Notes: generated by a model not told the origin, from the letters alone. DNA of 64,000 nucleotides from Hirschia baltica ATCC 49814 (GCF_000023785.1 NC_012983.1:20493-84492), one strand, 5' to 3'; numbered from the stretch's first letter, positions 52,324-62,827 are shown. Translations and numbers: made by a program.

Positions 52324-54273
52324 ATGATTAAACCTCAAGATCGTTGTTTTGAGCTCAAGCTAAATATACCTGTTATTATTGCTGCATCTATTTGCTTTGT
52401 AGGATCTTACAATATCAAGAGTTTCTGGCAGTCGTCTTCCTTGGAAGTGGTTGCTATCGCAATAGGTCTTTTGGGACTCGCCTTTCTCAGTACTTTAAAA
52501 AAAGCGCAGATATCATTTGAGATACCTCAATTAGATAAAGTCGATTTTGCCCTCTTAGGGGTTGGGTCGCTGATTATGGTCATAATTTCTTGGCCATCTT
52601 TAAATGCTGCTCTTTGGTCCGATGCTATTTATCACGCATCGCTTTCTTCTAGATACGCACAAATGTGGATCTATGATGTACAGCTAAACCAGCCTGAGCT
52701 TTGGACATATGTAAAAGATCTACCGGTTGAATATATGATCAGAGGTTTTAACCTAGCTTTCCTGTTACTGTTGGCTATTGTTTTCTGGATTGTGCCAAAG
52801 CTTTGCAAAACGCGCTGGTGGTTAATTAGCCTCGCATGGGTCGGTGCGTTTGTTCTGTTTAGATATGGATTGGCATCTGATACGGGTATTTTTTCTAAAA
52901 ACCCCTACTCTCCTGTCTTGCATGCCATCACTCCTGAATATGATGCACATCCACCCCTTAGATTTCTGCCACTTATCTTTTCCAGCACAGTTTTAGGAAT
53001 TAGCCCGATTGGCTTTAAAGCTGCTGGCTATTTGGCTTTGTTATGTGTTGGGGCGGGTGTATTCATTTCACTGCGCCACAAGCTGGACCGTATGGCTGCT
53101 TTCTTGGCAAGCCTTTCAATCATGACGATTCCCGGTTTGCTTCAGATCTCGCTAATGGTCGAATCATCTATTTGGCATGCATTGGGCGGGGTGATTATTT
53201 TCTGTATCCTTAGTTTTACGGAGCCGACCAAAAAATTGCCTGTGCTTTTTCTTGGCTTAATTGCGGTGTTGTCTGCGATGACACGCGCTCCTGGCTTCCT
53301 TTTGATCATACCCGTCGTCGCAGCACTTCTCTATGAAGTGTCTCAAAAAGATTCCAAAGCAGATAGAGCAGATATTGCTGGTACAATTCTTCTTATCGGG
53401 CTTGCTGGGCTAAGCGCGTATCTCTTTGCTTCAGCTGGAACACCGGCCACTTCGGATGCATCTGCGCTAGATCAATTTGCAACGGCTTTGGTAAATGGCA
53501 TTCCAGGGGTCGCACTGGTGACAGTGATAGGGCTGGTTCCCCTCATGTTTATTGGCCAAACTTTCAAAAGCCGAAATACGAAAGAAGCCATGCTCTTTCT
53601 GGCAGTGATAGGATTTTTATTCGTCGCGTGTGCGGTGTTTTATGGTCCAACCAAAATAACTTTGTGGGGCTTACCGAGATATCAAGCGGAAATCGCTGCT
53701 GGGGCCGTCGCTGCGGGGATAATCGTATTCGCCACTTCCAGCTTTAAAGACACCATAAAATTTGAATTTTTTGGTACGGATCTAGCTCAAATCCAATTTG
53801 TAAAATCGGCTTTGCTTTTATTACCTCTTATTGCGTTGCTTATATCCAATATATTTTCATATTCCGTGCTGAATTCTGCAACAAAGTCTTTCTTTCAGCA
53901 CCCCGGACCAGGACAATCGGTTAAAGCAGATGCTCACTATGATTTAGCAAAAGTATGGAAACTCATCGAAAACAAACATTCTGTAACATCGGTCTATCAG
54001 ATCGGTATATATTATGGTGGATTGCAGGCGGCGCTTTCTGGGTTCAATACGCAAGAATATGTTGACTTTTCTAATCTGAACAACAGACACCGCAATGGTT
54101 GGACGATTAATTTCGAAGCCCTTGAGATGGATGCGGATATCCAAGTTGTGGTTGTTGAAGCGCAGGCTTCATTGGGGGCGTTTGACCATTTAAGATCAGA
54201 CAAATGGACAGAAACAATCATTGAGGGTCAAAGAAAAGGTATTGATTTACACGTGTTTGAACGCGTGAACTAA
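52324..54273 (+). CDS. GT-C-like polytopic membrane protein
   Basis: 649 residues with about twelve or more helices. The first external loop has an acidic LWSDAIYHASLSSRYAQMW stretch, in the place where GT-C enzymes hold their catalytic Asp. The C-terminal ~110 residues after the last helix form a periplasmic domain (KAQHPGPGQ-type start, then DAHYDLAKVWKLIENKH...). It likely transfers a sugar from a polyprenyl-phosphate donor to a glycan in the periplasm. The gene stands alone between two minus-strand operons. No close family is recognised. Confidence 0.65.
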   Translation: MIKPQDRCFELKLNIPVIIAASICFVGSYNIKSFWQSSSLEVVAIAIGLLGLAFLSTLKKAQISFEIPQLDKVDFALLGVGSLIMVIISWPSLNAALWSDAIYHASLSSRYAQMWIYDVQLNQPELWTYVKDLPVEYMIRGFNLAFLLLLAIVFWIVPKLCKTRWWLISLAWVGAFVLFRYGLASDTGIFSKNPYSPVLHAITPEYDAHPPLRFLPLIFSSTVLGISPIGFKAAGYLALLCVGAGVFISLRHKLDRMAAFLASLSIMTIPGLLQISLMVESSIWHALGGVIIFCILSFTEPTKKLPVLFLGLIAVLSAMTRAPGFLLIIPVVAALLYEVSQKDSKADRADIAGTILLIGLAGLSAYLFASAGTPATSDASALDQFATALVNGIPGVALVTVIGLVPLMFIGQTFKSRNTKEAMLFLAVIGFLFVACAVFYGPTKITLWGLPRYQAEIAAGAVAAGIIVFATSSFKDTIKFEFFGTDLAQIQFVKSALLLLPLIALLISNIFSYSVLNSATKSFFQHPGPGQSVKADAHYDLAKVWKLIENKHSVTSVYQIGIYYGGLQAALSGFNTQEYVDFSNLNNRHRNGWTINFEALEMDADIQVVVVEAQASLGAFDHLRSDKWTETIIEGQRKGIDLHVFERVN

Positions 54274-54296
54274 GACTCATTTAAACCTTCGTCCAC

Positions 54297-55325
54297 TCAC
54301 CCTTTTCTCTCTGCATCGACAGCCTGACGAAATTTTTCGGCGTCCCAGTTTAGAAGTTCAATTTGGTTCTCGGGCGTTAGAGTATTCAAGGCGACATTGT
54401 CGGGAATATGAATAGCTAACTGCAATAATAGATCTACCATCGCTAGACCACCTTTTGTCAGGTCTTCACGTACGAGTGCGCCCACGCCTTCAACAAAGAC
54501 CAACCCAGGCTCAACCCCGTAGTGCGACTTCCAATTAAGGCGAATTTCATCAAGCTCGTGAATGTCTGAAATCCGAACTGCTGCGCCACCAAGGTAAACA
54601 ACTTGATCTGGTACGAGCGCGCCCAAAGTCAGTTTTTGCATCGCTGCGCCTGAGCATGCAACATCCTTAGCAAGTTTGTTTTCAAACCATTTATAGCCAT
54701 CTGGCTCATTTGTTATCTCTGATTTTTCAAAATCCTTGTTCAGTTCCATTTGGGGGAGGCTTAAACGCTTCTCAACTTCCAATAGGGTCTGTTCAACATC
54801 TTCTGGACTGTTGCCACCAACGACAAGTCCATGATTTTCCAACAATATAATGTCGGGAGCATTTTCTTGAACGAGTCCTGAAATAGCAGATGCTAAACCC
54901 GCTCCAGGTTTTATATATGGCAGTTTTGCCCAGTGCAGACCATCCAAGAAATGACCTACATCATGATCTTGAATGATTGTAGCGGCAATTGTGAACACAG
55001 GGTGTGTGTGCATCACATATTGATGCGGCATAGCTGCATGCATACCTGTTTCAATTGATGGTCTGAGGTTTCCACCGGGCAAGTCGTCTACACGAAGTCT
55101 TAGATAGTCTTCTTGGCCTGAGCTCGCATATTCTCGTGCAGCTTCTAGGTTTAAAGGTACGAATAGTTCTTTGTCTAATGCATCTCTCAGCCACGTGCCG
55201 GACGCTTTCACGTAGAGTATGTCATCCAGCTTTACCGAAGAATTCCCTCCTCCCCCTTGCACGAGGAGTGGGTCTGCTCCAATTCGAGCCGACAATTGAC
55301 GTAACTCATCTATTTGATTGTGCAT
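54297..55325 (-). CDS. Class II aldolase/adducin-family protein
   Basis: 342 residues. Metal-binding HTHPV (with the second His of MHTH) and ENHGLVV motifs plus GGGGNSSVKL (phosphate-binding) identify the class II aldolase fold. Members include L-fuculose- and L-rhamnulose-1-phosphate aldolases (~215-275 residues); the extra ~100 residues here form a C-terminal region with a SDIHELDEIRLNWKSHYGVEPG motif. Its ATG directly follows the stop codon of the upstream glycosyltransferase gene (TAA-ATG), so the two are coupled. A role in making an unusual sugar for the glycan is possible, though a catabolic aldolase would be out of place. Confidence 0.75.
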   Translation of the reverse strand: MHNQIDELRQLSARIGADPLLVQGGGGNSSVKLDDILYVKASGTWLRDALDKELFVPLNLEAAREYASSGQEDYLRLRVDDLPGGNLRPSIETGMHAAMPHQYVMHTHPVFTIAATIIQDHDVGHFLDGLHWAKLPYIKPGAGLASAISGLVQENAPDIILLENHGLVVGGNSPEDVEQTLLEVEKRLSLPQMELNKDFEKSEITNEPDGYKWFENKLAKDVACSGAAMQKLTLGALVPDQVVYLGGAAVRISDIHELDEIRLNWKSHYGVEPGLVFVEGVGALVREDLTKGGLAMVDLLLQLAIHIPDNVALNTLTPENQIELLNWDAEKFRQAVDAERKG

Positions 55326-57587
55326 TTAGGCTCTCCAAGGCTTTGAAATTCTGGGAGGAAAAGCGAGTGAGAAATTGCAGTCATTTAACGTTAGATTTGG
55401 TGAATATGCTGGATCTGCGTTGATTTGATCAGGCCATTTTTTCTTCATAAAATCAGCCTCTTTTTGAAATCTCATTAGCTTTTCTGGTGTGTTTTCATAT
55501 CCCCGACTTGCAGATTCATGATGATATAATTCAGCATGAGGCGTCCAGATATTTCTTTTTCCAATGGCCTGCAGCTTTAAGCAGAAATCTATATCATTAT
55601 ATGCGACTGCAAGATTTTCTTCATCGAGACCACTGACCTTTTCATAATTGTCTCTTGAGACGACCATACAAGCCCCTGTGACCGCGCTTAGAGATTGTCT
55701 TAGCGCTGCGCGTCCAACATATCCAGGTGTCCCGCGTTCCAACCCACCATGAATATGAGCAGCGAGACCACCTAAGCCCATGACAACACCAGCATGCTGA
55801 ATGGTGTCATCGGGGTAATATAACATGGCTCCGACAGCTCCAACATTTGGCTGAAGAACAAGACTGACCATTTCCTCGAGCCAATTGTCAGAAATGACTT
55901 CTATGTCATTATTCAAGAGGCAAAGTACTGGTGCATTTGATTGTGCGACAGCCAAATTATTCAAAGCAGAATAATTGAAGGGTCTTGGGTCCGATATTAA
56001 TTTGATTTGATTTTTAGCTTCCAAATCTTGAAAATACTTGATTGCTTCAGGGTCATCTGAACCATTATCTACCAAAATAATTTCGAAGTCTGGATAACTT
56101 GTTTTATTGTAAATACTATCAACGCACTGCTTCACTAGCTTCTGACTGTTTCTTGTAGGAATGATGATAGAAACTTGAGGCGCTGGCGTAGGTATATCGT
56201 AGGATACTTTAAATCCAATACCTATAAGCTCTGCTTTTGCCTTTATATTTAGCGCTATTAGGTGATCATTTAAGGCTCGTTCTCCGGCCAGCATAGCGTA
56301 GGGTTTCTCATCTGAAGATAGCGCTGTGCTTCCGGGCATGACCCGCCAGTGATAGAGTATAAAAGGTATATGGCAGATTTCATCAGCTCGTAGCCTCGCA
56401 GAACAGCGAAGCGCCAGATCATAATCTTGCGCACCATCATATTTGGAGCGAAGGCCTCCCACTTCTTCTATTAGCGCTTTGTCATACACACTAAGGTGCG
56501 TAAACAAATTATGGGATAGTAGTAGATCGTGGTTCCAATCAGATTTAAAGTATGGATCATGCCTTTTCCCATCTAAATCGATTTTGTCTTCATCTGAATA
56601 AAACAACCGACAAGAAGGATTTTTATTGATAGCTTCTGCAACATGGTAGAGTGCGGTGGCACTCAATTCATCATCATGATCTAGAAAAGCGATGAATTCT
56701 CCACTAGCCAATTCCAGAGCTGAATTAGATGCTGCAGAGATATGGCCGTTTTGAGTTCTGTGCACGCGTTTAATACGTGAGTCTTGTTCAGCATATTCAT
56801 CTATAATACGCGCGATTTCAGGGTCAGTTGAACAATCATTTGCCAAGCATAATTCCCAATGAGAATAATATTGGCTTAAAACGCTCTCTATCGCGGCTCT
56901 TAATAGTTCAGGAGCTGGATTGTAAACTGGCGTGATGATTGAAATCACAGGTTTTTGAGAAAGCTCATCAATTCTTTTTTGTATTGATTTTAAATCTTTA
57001 TCGTCGATCTGGTCATAAAGGTCGATCCACGTTGTATATCCATTTAATTGTCCACCAACGCGAGACGTAGTCGCTAAATCTTCTTTTAATTGTTTGATTC
57101 CGCCATTCTTAATGGCTCTTGCAACTTTGGCTGCACTATCAAATAATTGTCTGGGCGAACGCACGCGTTCCGAAATCAAATTAAGTGTTTGAACCAAACC
57201 ATTGCGTTTATTAGACACTTTGGTGAGTGAAAACTCTAGAAATTGAAACTCACCGCTATTTTCAGTTAGAGCTATCTTCAGATATTTTGTGTCTGTCGGA
57301 ATCCAGAAAGTTGCTTTCCACCCATAGCGTGTTTTTAAACATCTTATTTGAGCATTGCCTTGCTCTTCTCCGCTGAGGCGTTCCATAAAAACACGTGGAG
57401 AGAGCGGAATGTCTTGCGTACTCGTTATACATTTTAACGTGTACAGGCCCGCTGACATACCATTTGAAGCAGTACTTAAAAGAATACTCGGGGTATCGTC
57501 TTCAATTGTAAAGCAATTCTTGCGTGACAAATCGACGGAGTTGATCATGCCTTCAATTTGTTTGATCTCCAAAACTTCTTTGGACAT
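55326..57587 (-). CDS. Large two-domain GT2 glycosyltransferase
   Basis: 753 residues from the ATG at 57587 (GGGGA 5 bases upstream; an ATG four codons earlier is open). An N-terminal ~200 residues is beta-rich and not a known domain. GT-A domain 1 (~215-475) has ISIITPVYNPAPELLRAAIESVLSQ and the DxD loop FLDHDDELS. Domain 2 (~485-735) has VSIIIPTRNSQKLVKQCVDSI and LLNNDIEVIS, then VTGACMVVSRDNYEKVSGLDE. Two GT domains in one chain are typical of polymerising or branch-building rhamnosyl/hexosyl-transferases. It pairs with the class II aldolase just downstream. Confidence 0.85.
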   Translation of the reverse strand: MSKEVLEIKQIEGMINSVDLSRKNCFTIEDDTPSILLSTASNGMSAGLYTLKCITSTQDIPLSPRVFMERLSGEEQGNAQIRCLKTRYGWKATFWIPTDTKYLKIALTENSGEFQFLEFSLTKVSNKRNGLVQTLNLISERVRSPRQLFDSAAKVARAIKNGGIKQLKEDLATTSRVGGQLNGYTTWIDLYDQIDDKDLKSIQKRIDELSQKPVISIITPVYNPAPELLRAAIESVLSQYYSHWELCLANDCSTDPEIARIIDEYAEQDSRIKRVHRTQNGHISAASNSALELASGEFIAFLDHDDELSATALYHVAEAINKNPSCRLFYSDEDKIDLDGKRHDPYFKSDWNHDLLLSHNLFTHLSVYDKALIEEVGGLRSKYDGAQDYDLALRCSARLRADEICHIPFILYHWRVMPGSTALSSDEKPYAMLAGERALNDHLIALNIKAKAELIGIGFKVSYDIPTPAPQVSIIIPTRNSQKLVKQCVDSIYNKTSYPDFEIILVDNGSDDPEAIKYFQDLEAKNQIKLISDPRPFNYSALNNLAVAQSNAPVLCLLNNDIEVISDNWLEEMVSLVLQPNVGAVGAMLYYPDDTIQHAGVVMGLGGLAAHIHGGLERGTPGYVGRAALRQSLSAVTGACMVVSRDNYEKVSGLDEENLAVAYNDIDFCLKLQAIGKRNIWTPHAELYHHESASRGYENTPEKLMRFQKEADFMKKKWPDQINADPAYSPNLTLNDCNFSLAFPPRISKPWRA

Positions 57588-57823
57588 AAACTTCCCCATC
57601 TTACGATACCACGTTTAGCAATGATTCACGACGTAACGTACTTCACTATGCATACTTCCGATACAATCAAGTGCTGTGATGAATATTATTGTATTTGCAG
57701 CGTTTGCGCTTTTAAAGATGAGGGAATTTAATTGTTTGCATCTCATTCATGGTTGTGAAAAATATCATTTAGGGAATGTAGAATCACTCTTCAAAATCTC
57801 TTCTGAAATAAATAGGTGATTGC

Positions 57824-59233
57824 TTGAACAAGTCGATATCCAATGTGAGTTCCTCTCAAGAGACAAGCTCTCGTTTTCTAAGTTGGTCCACTCAACCGAT
57901 CACACTAAATGCTGCAATCATTGCTTTATTTCATGCGTTTTTGGCTGCCCAATTATGGACAGGCGATTTCTTCAATTCATATGCATATATGTCGGATGAT
58001 AGTTTTGATTGGGTCACACAAGGTGTGGCATTAAATCAGCTTATCAGCGGTGTAGATGGTTCTGACTGGCCGGTGTTGAGACAACCCGTTTTTGTATTCA
58101 TTGCGGCACTAGATGATATATTAGGCTCGCACGGAATCGCTTTTTTGTTTGCGCAATTGCTTGCCGTTTTTGTCACCTGTTATGCATTGGGCGAGTTCGC
58201 GAGGAAAAAAGGATTTTCGATCTGGGTATCAATATTAGTCCCGCTGGCTTGGTATTTTTCAATCATCGGATTTTATAAATTCTGGATTCTCAGTGACACC
58301 CTCGCCTCTTCTTTCATGACATTAAGTGTTGTCTTGTTGCTAGAGAGGTTGGAAAAGCTGAATGACACAACCAATGCTGCAGTTTTGACATTTCAAGAAA
58401 AATTTAAAATCCTTTTGCCGGCCCTCTGTGTCTCTGCATTAGCTGGCCTGACTCAAACCTACGGATTAATTCCGTTTTTGGTTATCCCTACTGTCTATAT
58501 AGCTAGTTATTTTTTGAAATGGACGTCCAAATCGACCGCAATATTTGCTGGTCTTGCCATGATAAGCGCGACCCTCTTAGTCTTTGGCGGTAAGGCTGTT
58601 TGGTCTGCCATCATTCCGCACGCTTCTGAACCAAAACAGTTTGTTTTGCTGGAAGTTGGGTTGGGAATGGCGTCTTTCTATTCAAGTGTGTGGCCCCTCG
58701 CCTTTGGCACTTTTTTACCAGCAATTCTCGTTGGCATATATGCTCGGTTTAAATCCAAATTATGGATTCCCAGCGTCGAGCAGCTCGCTTTGCTTGGGTT
58801 GATGTCGGCTTTTGCGACCATGACATTTATCTATCAGTGGACCGAATCCCGCTTGACCTATATGTATCTCCCACTTGTATGGCTCACCTTGTTAGCGTGG
58901 AATAACAAAGTTGTTTCCTATATGACGCCCAGCCTTACAAGACTATCAGAGCGTGTCTTGCTTGTTGCAAGCACCACAACGATTGCAGTTGGATTGATCA
59001 TACATCCTGGAGATTACTGGAAGCCAGATCTTGCAAAGACACGTTTGGCACCATCCCAGAACTGGATTTTATCAACATTTACAGCACAACCCCTAGACAG
59101 GTTTCACCTTCAAACAATGTGTGAGGGCATGTCAGATGTGTGCGAGAAAGCTGAATATTTGCCCCAAGCTAGTCCTTATCGCACGATGATGTTTGAAGAA
59201 TACAAACGCCGTACTCTTTTGGAAGAAGAATAG
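57824..59233 (+). CDS. Polytopic membrane protein, GT-C-like
   Basis: 469 residues with a TTG start preceded by TAGGTGA; no ATG precedes the first helix. About ten helices. The loop after helix 1 has MSDDSFDWVTQG with two Asp, in the place of GT-C donor-binding residues. It could be a periplasmic glycosyltransferase or a polymerase-like protein of the locus. It shares its general plan, but little sequence, with those at 20762 and 52324. Confidence 0.6.
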   Translation: MNKSISNVSSSQETSSRFLSWSTQPITLNAAIIALFHAFLAAQLWTGDFFNSYAYMSDDSFDWVTQGVALNQLISGVDGSDWPVLRQPVFVFIAALDDILGSHGIAFLFAQLLAVFVTCYALGEFARKKGFSIWVSILVPLAWYFSIIGFYKFWILSDTLASSFMTLSVVLLLERLEKLNDTTNAAVLTFQEKFKILLPALCVSALAGLTQTYGLIPFLVIPTVYIASYFLKWTSKSTAIFAGLAMISATLLVFGGKAVWSAIIPHASEPKQFVLLEVGLGMASFYSSVWPLAFGTFLPAILVGIYARFKSKLWIPSVEQLALLGLMSAFATMTFIYQWTESRLTYMYLPLVWLTLLAWNNKVVSYMTPSLTRLSERVLLVASTTTIAVGLIIHPGDYWKPDLAKTRLAPSQNWILSTFTAQPLDRFHLQTMCEGMSDVCEKAEYLPQASPYRTMMFEEYKRRTLLEEE

Positions 59234-59258
59234 TATCAATCATCGTTTCGATAATGGG

Positions 59259-59771
59259 CTATAACTGAATTTCCGTGCCAAGCTGACAAGCTGATTTTGT
59301 GTCAAGATACACCCCAAACACTTTCAGCTTACCAGTTTCTCTTTTTGCAATCGCCAAAAAGCCCACATCGGGCTGTGTAACTTGTGCAATTGCGGAGAGC
59401 ACATCTTCCCTATTGCCCTCAGAAAATCCGGCACCAACTATTTGATCACTTTCATCAACAACAAGAAATTTATCATAAGGCTTTGCGGCAACTGAATCCC
59501 ACGCCCAACCGCGAATTGTGACACCCGAAGGTTCACCCTTAAAACGGCTCTCAACAAGGTCTAAATAACCAATGCAATTACCAGCCTCTAATTTGAAGTG
59601 GCTATTGATATCAGCGTCCTGAAATTCATGTGCCCAGGAAGCAAGTGCTGGTAATGGCTCTATAAAAACTCCATCCGGTGTACGAGCAGGAGGCGCCTCT
59701 CCACAACCAAACAGCATGACGAACCCTATAAGGATGAATGCGTTTTTCAACGAACCGTATTTACGCGTCAT
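59259..59771 (-). CDS. Small lipoprotein
   Basis: 170 residues from the ATG at 59771 (GGAG 8 bases upstream). The signal peptide ends in a lipobox LFGC at ~24, so it is anchored to the outer membrane or inner membrane. The rest has GNCIGYLDLVESRFKGEPSGVTIRGWAWDSV, a beta-rich stretch resembling proteins found in capsule/O-antigen loci. I know no family function. It converges on the membrane protein at 57824. Confidence 0.7.
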   Translation of the reverse strand: MTRKYGSLKNAFILIGFVMLFGCGEAPPARTPDGVFIEPLPALASWAHEFQDADINSHFKLEAGNCIGYLDLVESRFKGEPSGVTIRGWAWDSVAAKPYDKFLVVDESDQIVGAGFSEGNREDVLSAIAQVTQPDVGFLAIAKRETGKLKVFGVYLDTKSACQLGTEIQL

Positions 59772-60195
59772 GGGCAATTCTCCAACACCATGCATTTACT
59801 ATATTTTCAACTAATTTTCAGGCAGAAACGAACTACGAGACCTGATATAGAGAAACGATCTAGCCCGATTGTGTATTTTTGGCAAAACCCACTTGCAAAA
59901 TGCCATAGAGCGTCCGATAGAAACGAACCATTTGTCCGGTACACCTTATTGATATGGTGGAAAACAGAATCATAAACTGTCTTATGTTTGATAAGTTATA
60001 TGAAAACTTGCATGGGGTGTATTCAATGTGACGCATATGAATAAAAATTAGAATGGATAGGGAATAAGAGTTCGCTTTTTTTAACTTTATGTGAGTCAAA
60101 GAAATATTGAACTGTCGGGACAATACAAATAGGTTCAACGACATTTGTTTGTGTGTCCCAAATAAGTAGCTTTCAGCAGGCGGGCGAGTAGAAAT
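59772..60195. other. 424-base intergenic region upstream of the ABC exporter
   Basis: AT-rich DNA with no supported gene. AGAAACGAAC occurs twice (near 59823 and 59919). No JUMPstart/ops element (GGCGGTAG) is present before the exporter genes. It should carry the exporter promoter. Confidence 0.4.
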
Positions 60196-61047
60196 ATGAA
60201 AAAAACACCAGAATTAATTCCAGACACAGATTCCGCCAACAATGCCTCTCAATTGATTTCTGAAACTCTCCTATCCATAAAAGCTAGCTATCTCGCCATT
60301 TTCCAAAACTGGAGAGTTTGGTGGATTTTAGCTCGACAAGATATTCAAATGCGTTATCGCCGATCTGCTATTGGGCCATTCTGGATTAGTATCTCTATGG
60401 CGATCATGATTTTCGGGATTGCTTTTCTTTATAGCCAAATTTTCGATATCGATTTTAAATCCTACCTCGCCTTTCTGGGTGCCAGTTTCCTAATCTGGGG
60501 CTATCTAAGTCTAGCTCTCTCAGAGGCAACAGGTATATTGATTGAATCGGAGCAACATTTACGTTCCGTGCCCATACGAACATCTGTTTTTTCCGCCCGT
60601 ATGGTATTTAGAAACGTAATCATTTTTTGCCATAACTGGCTTGTAATTAGCTGCGTGCTTTTCTACACAGGTGTCCCGATAACACCGGCTCTTCTTCTAA
60701 TGCCGTTTGGCTTTATTTTGTTGATTTTGTTTGGTTTTTTCTGCGGAATGTTTCTTGGTCCCATTACATTACGCTTTCGGGATGTGGGGCAGACAACTGC
60801 AAATTTTGTTCAATTTGCATTCTTCCTTACACCAGTGATCTGGATGCCATCACAAGGCAGGTTAGATTCCATCTGGTTGTTGATCAATCCATTCTATCAT
60901 TTGATGGAAGTTGTTAGGCAGCCACTCCTAGGTAAATACCCAACGGCCGATAACTGGATATATGCATGTTTAACCGTGCTTGGCGTTGCTATTCTGGCAA
61001 ACATTACAGATGTTGTAAGCCGTAAAAAAATCTTCCTTTGGCTGTAA
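60196..61047 (+). CDS. wzm: ABC-2 glycan exporter permease (Wzm/KpsM-like)
   Basis: 283 residues with six membrane helices. The N-terminal signature RQDIQMRYRRSAIGPFWISIS and RFRDVGQTTANFVQFAFFLTPVIWMPS are typical of polysaccharide exporters. It forms a channel with the ATPase encoded next and moves a finished lipid-linked polysaccharide across the inner membrane. Gap of 50 bases to the ATPase gene. Confidence 0.9.
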   Translation: MKKTPELIPDTDSANNASQLISETLLSIKASYLAIFQNWRVWWILARQDIQMRYRRSAIGPFWISISMAIMIFGIAFLYSQIFDIDFKSYLAFLGASFLIWGYLSLALSEATGILIESEQHLRSVPIRTSVFSARMVFRNVIIFCHNWLVISCVLFYTGVPITPALLLMPFGFILLILFGFFCGMFLGPITLRFRDVGQTTANFVQFAFFLTPVIWMPSQGRLDSIWLLINPFYHLMEVVRQPLLGKYPTADNWIYACLTVLGVAILANITDVVSRKKIFLWL

Positions 61048-61097
61048 TTGCTCAATTATCCATTCTTTTTAATCATAGAGATTAGGACATCTGTTAT

Positions 61098-61859
61098 ATG
61101 GCGTCGATCAAACTAAAAAATGTGAATTTTGAGTACCACCTCTATGAAGTCACAAACCGTTCTTTGAAAATATCACTTGCCAAACGTTTTGGGTCTAAAG
61201 ATAGCTCACAGCTCAAAGTACATGCGCTTAAAGACATTTCCTTAGAATTGGAAACCGGAGATAGACTCGGCATCATCGGTGCAAACGGTGCAGGGAAAAC
61301 CAGCCTTTTGCGCGTGCTTGCAGGACTAGCACACCCCTCCTCTGGTGAAGTTATCGCAGAGGGACGCGTCCTTCCTCTAATCGATAGAGGGTTGGGCATA
61401 AACAGTGAATTATCTGCTCGTGAAAATATTGAACTTCCTCTGAGATTACTTGGTGCAACGACGGAAGAAATCAACAATGCGCGCGAAGATATCAAATCAT
61501 TTGCCGACCTAGAAGAATTTTTCGATCTACCGATGCACAGATATTCTGAAGGTATGAAAGCGAGAGTTTCATTTGCGCTATCAACATCTATTCCGACAGA
61601 TGTATTAGTCTTAGATGAATGGCTTGGAACAGGTGATGCCAGTTTTGTGAAACGCGCAGAAGATAGACTGAACTCCTATCTTGATGAAATCAAAATTGTC
61701 ATATTGGCCAGCCATTCTATGGAGCTATTGGCCAATGTCTGCAATAAAGTTATTTGGCTTCATCATGGTGAAATCGTCAAAATTGGTCCCCCTGCTGAAA
61801 CAATACAAGAATATATGGATTTCTCAGCAGCGCACGCCATTCAAGCAAGTGCAGAGTAA
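61098..61859 (+). CDS. wzt: ABC glycan exporter ATPase (Wzt/KpsT-like)
   Basis: 253 residues. Walker A is [16 protein letters not shown], the signature is [14 protein letters not shown], and Walker B is [13 protein letters not shown]. The protein stops soon after the ATPase domain, so it lacks the C-terminal carbohydrate-binding domain of O9a-type Wzt. That suggests a capsule-type or O2a-like exporter with no terminal-modification check. It pairs with the permease upstream. Confidence 0.9.
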   Translation: MASIKLKNVNFEYHLYEVTNRSLKISLAKRFGSKDSSQLKVHALKDISLELETGDRLGIIGANGAGKTSLLRVLAGLAHPSSGEVIAEGRVLPLIDRGLGINSELSARENIELPLRLLGATTEEINNAREDIKSFADLEEFFDLPMHRYSEGMKARVSFALSTSIPTDVLVLDEWLGTGDASFVKRAEDRLNSYLDEIKIVILASHSMELLANVCNKVIWLHHGEIVKIGPPAETIQEYMDFSAAHAIQASAE

Positions 61860-61903
61860 ACGTAAATTGAATAAAATTCCGTGCTCTAATTTATAGTATA
61901 ATC

Positions 61904-61978
61904 GCAAAAACGGTTTTGCTGTATTTTCATGTCTACCCAATCATCGGCAAAGATAGTTTTATTTGAGTAGACATTTTT
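61904..61978 (+). terminator. Terminator hairpins after the exporter operon
   Basis: GCAAAA/TTTTGC (61904-61919, loop ACGG) is followed by a T-rich stretch. A second long-loop hairpin, ATGTCTAC (61929-61936) with GTAGACAT (61967-61974), is followed by TTTT. Either could end the transporter transcript. Confidence 0.45.
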
Positions 61979-61991
61979 CTAGATGTAAACC

Positions 61992-62720
61992 TTACGGCGC
62001 TTTGACGAGTCTCGCACAAAATTCAAATCTATTGTGCGGTGTTTCACCTACAAAATCAGTGAGAAACGGGTTTAGCCCCAATTCCCTTAATTGGAAAAGA
62101 ATACGCGTGAAGGTATCAGGGGTAAATTGCCAAGCATGCACATCAATATACCCTCCTTCAGACTTCTTCCACTCTTCTTCTGCAGCGGGATAAAACAAAT
62201 GTCCCTTCGGCGCTCCATGATCGCCCGCCCAATGTCTGTGCGCATCATTATGCCCCGTTAAAATACGGTCAGCCACAACAGCACGCGCTGAATGAACTGT
62301 CCGGTTTTCTAAATAAGCACCTAAAATATCAGGAAGCGTGGTCTCCGGAACAAAATGGTCAAAACAATATCTTTTGTCAGGTATGATCAATAGATATGCG
62401 CCATTGTCTTCAAGCAGATTTGCCACATCCTGGAGATGTTTAACGAGGTTCGGCTGATGCTCTATATTGTGAGAAGATGCAGCAAAGGCAAATTTTTTGT
62501 CGACATCAGCTAAATTCGCAGTACGTGATACATGATGGATATGCTCTGGAACGTTCCCAATGGGGGCACCATGTTCTGAAAAACGCTGACGCAATTCGTC
62601 TGCACTCATGACATCAAAATATTCTACACTTGAACCTGCAAATATTGGACTGGCCCCTGGCCCGATTTCCAGTAACGATTCAACAGTAGATGAGTTTTGA
62701 AGAAAAGTTTCTCTAATCAT
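61992..62720 (-). CDS. Methyltransferase-domain protein
   Basis: 242 residues from the ATG at 62720 (GGGG 5-8 bases upstream); a TTG at 62780 would add 20 more residues of protein-like sequence. The SAM motif I is LLEIGPGASPIF, then FAASSHNIEHQPNLVKHLQDVANLLEDNGAYLLIIPDKRYCFDHF, with a histidine-rich stretch (HNDAHRHWAGDHGAPKGH) further on. This looks like a class I methyltransferase with altered motif order in the middle. It follows the S74-type gene on the same strand after 107 bases. Its target could be the exported glycan. Confidence 0.75.
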   Translation of the reverse strand: MIRETFLQNSSTVESLLEIGPGASPIFAGSSVEYFDVMSADELRQRFSEHGAPIGNVPEHIHHVSRTANLADVDKKFAFAASSHNIEHQPNLVKHLQDVANLLEDNGAYLLIIPDKRYCFDHFVPETTLPDILGAYLENRTVHSARAVVADRILTGHNDAHRHWAGDHGAPKGHLFYPAAEEEWKKSEGGYIDVHAWQFTPDTFTRILFQLRELGLNPFLTDFVGETPHNRFEFCARLVKAP

Positions 62721-62827
62721 AATTGCCCCAATATGCTCCAATAACCATGAGCTTCTATAAATTAGATGCCAGACTGGCAAAGGCTATGCAAGGAAAATCA
62801 CCTCTTTCTGGAAGGTTAGATAATATC

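Noticed and set aside
60140..60195. JUMPstart/ops antitermination element before the exporter
   Set aside because: The core GGCGGTAG is absent; GGCGGGCGAG near 60181 does not match.
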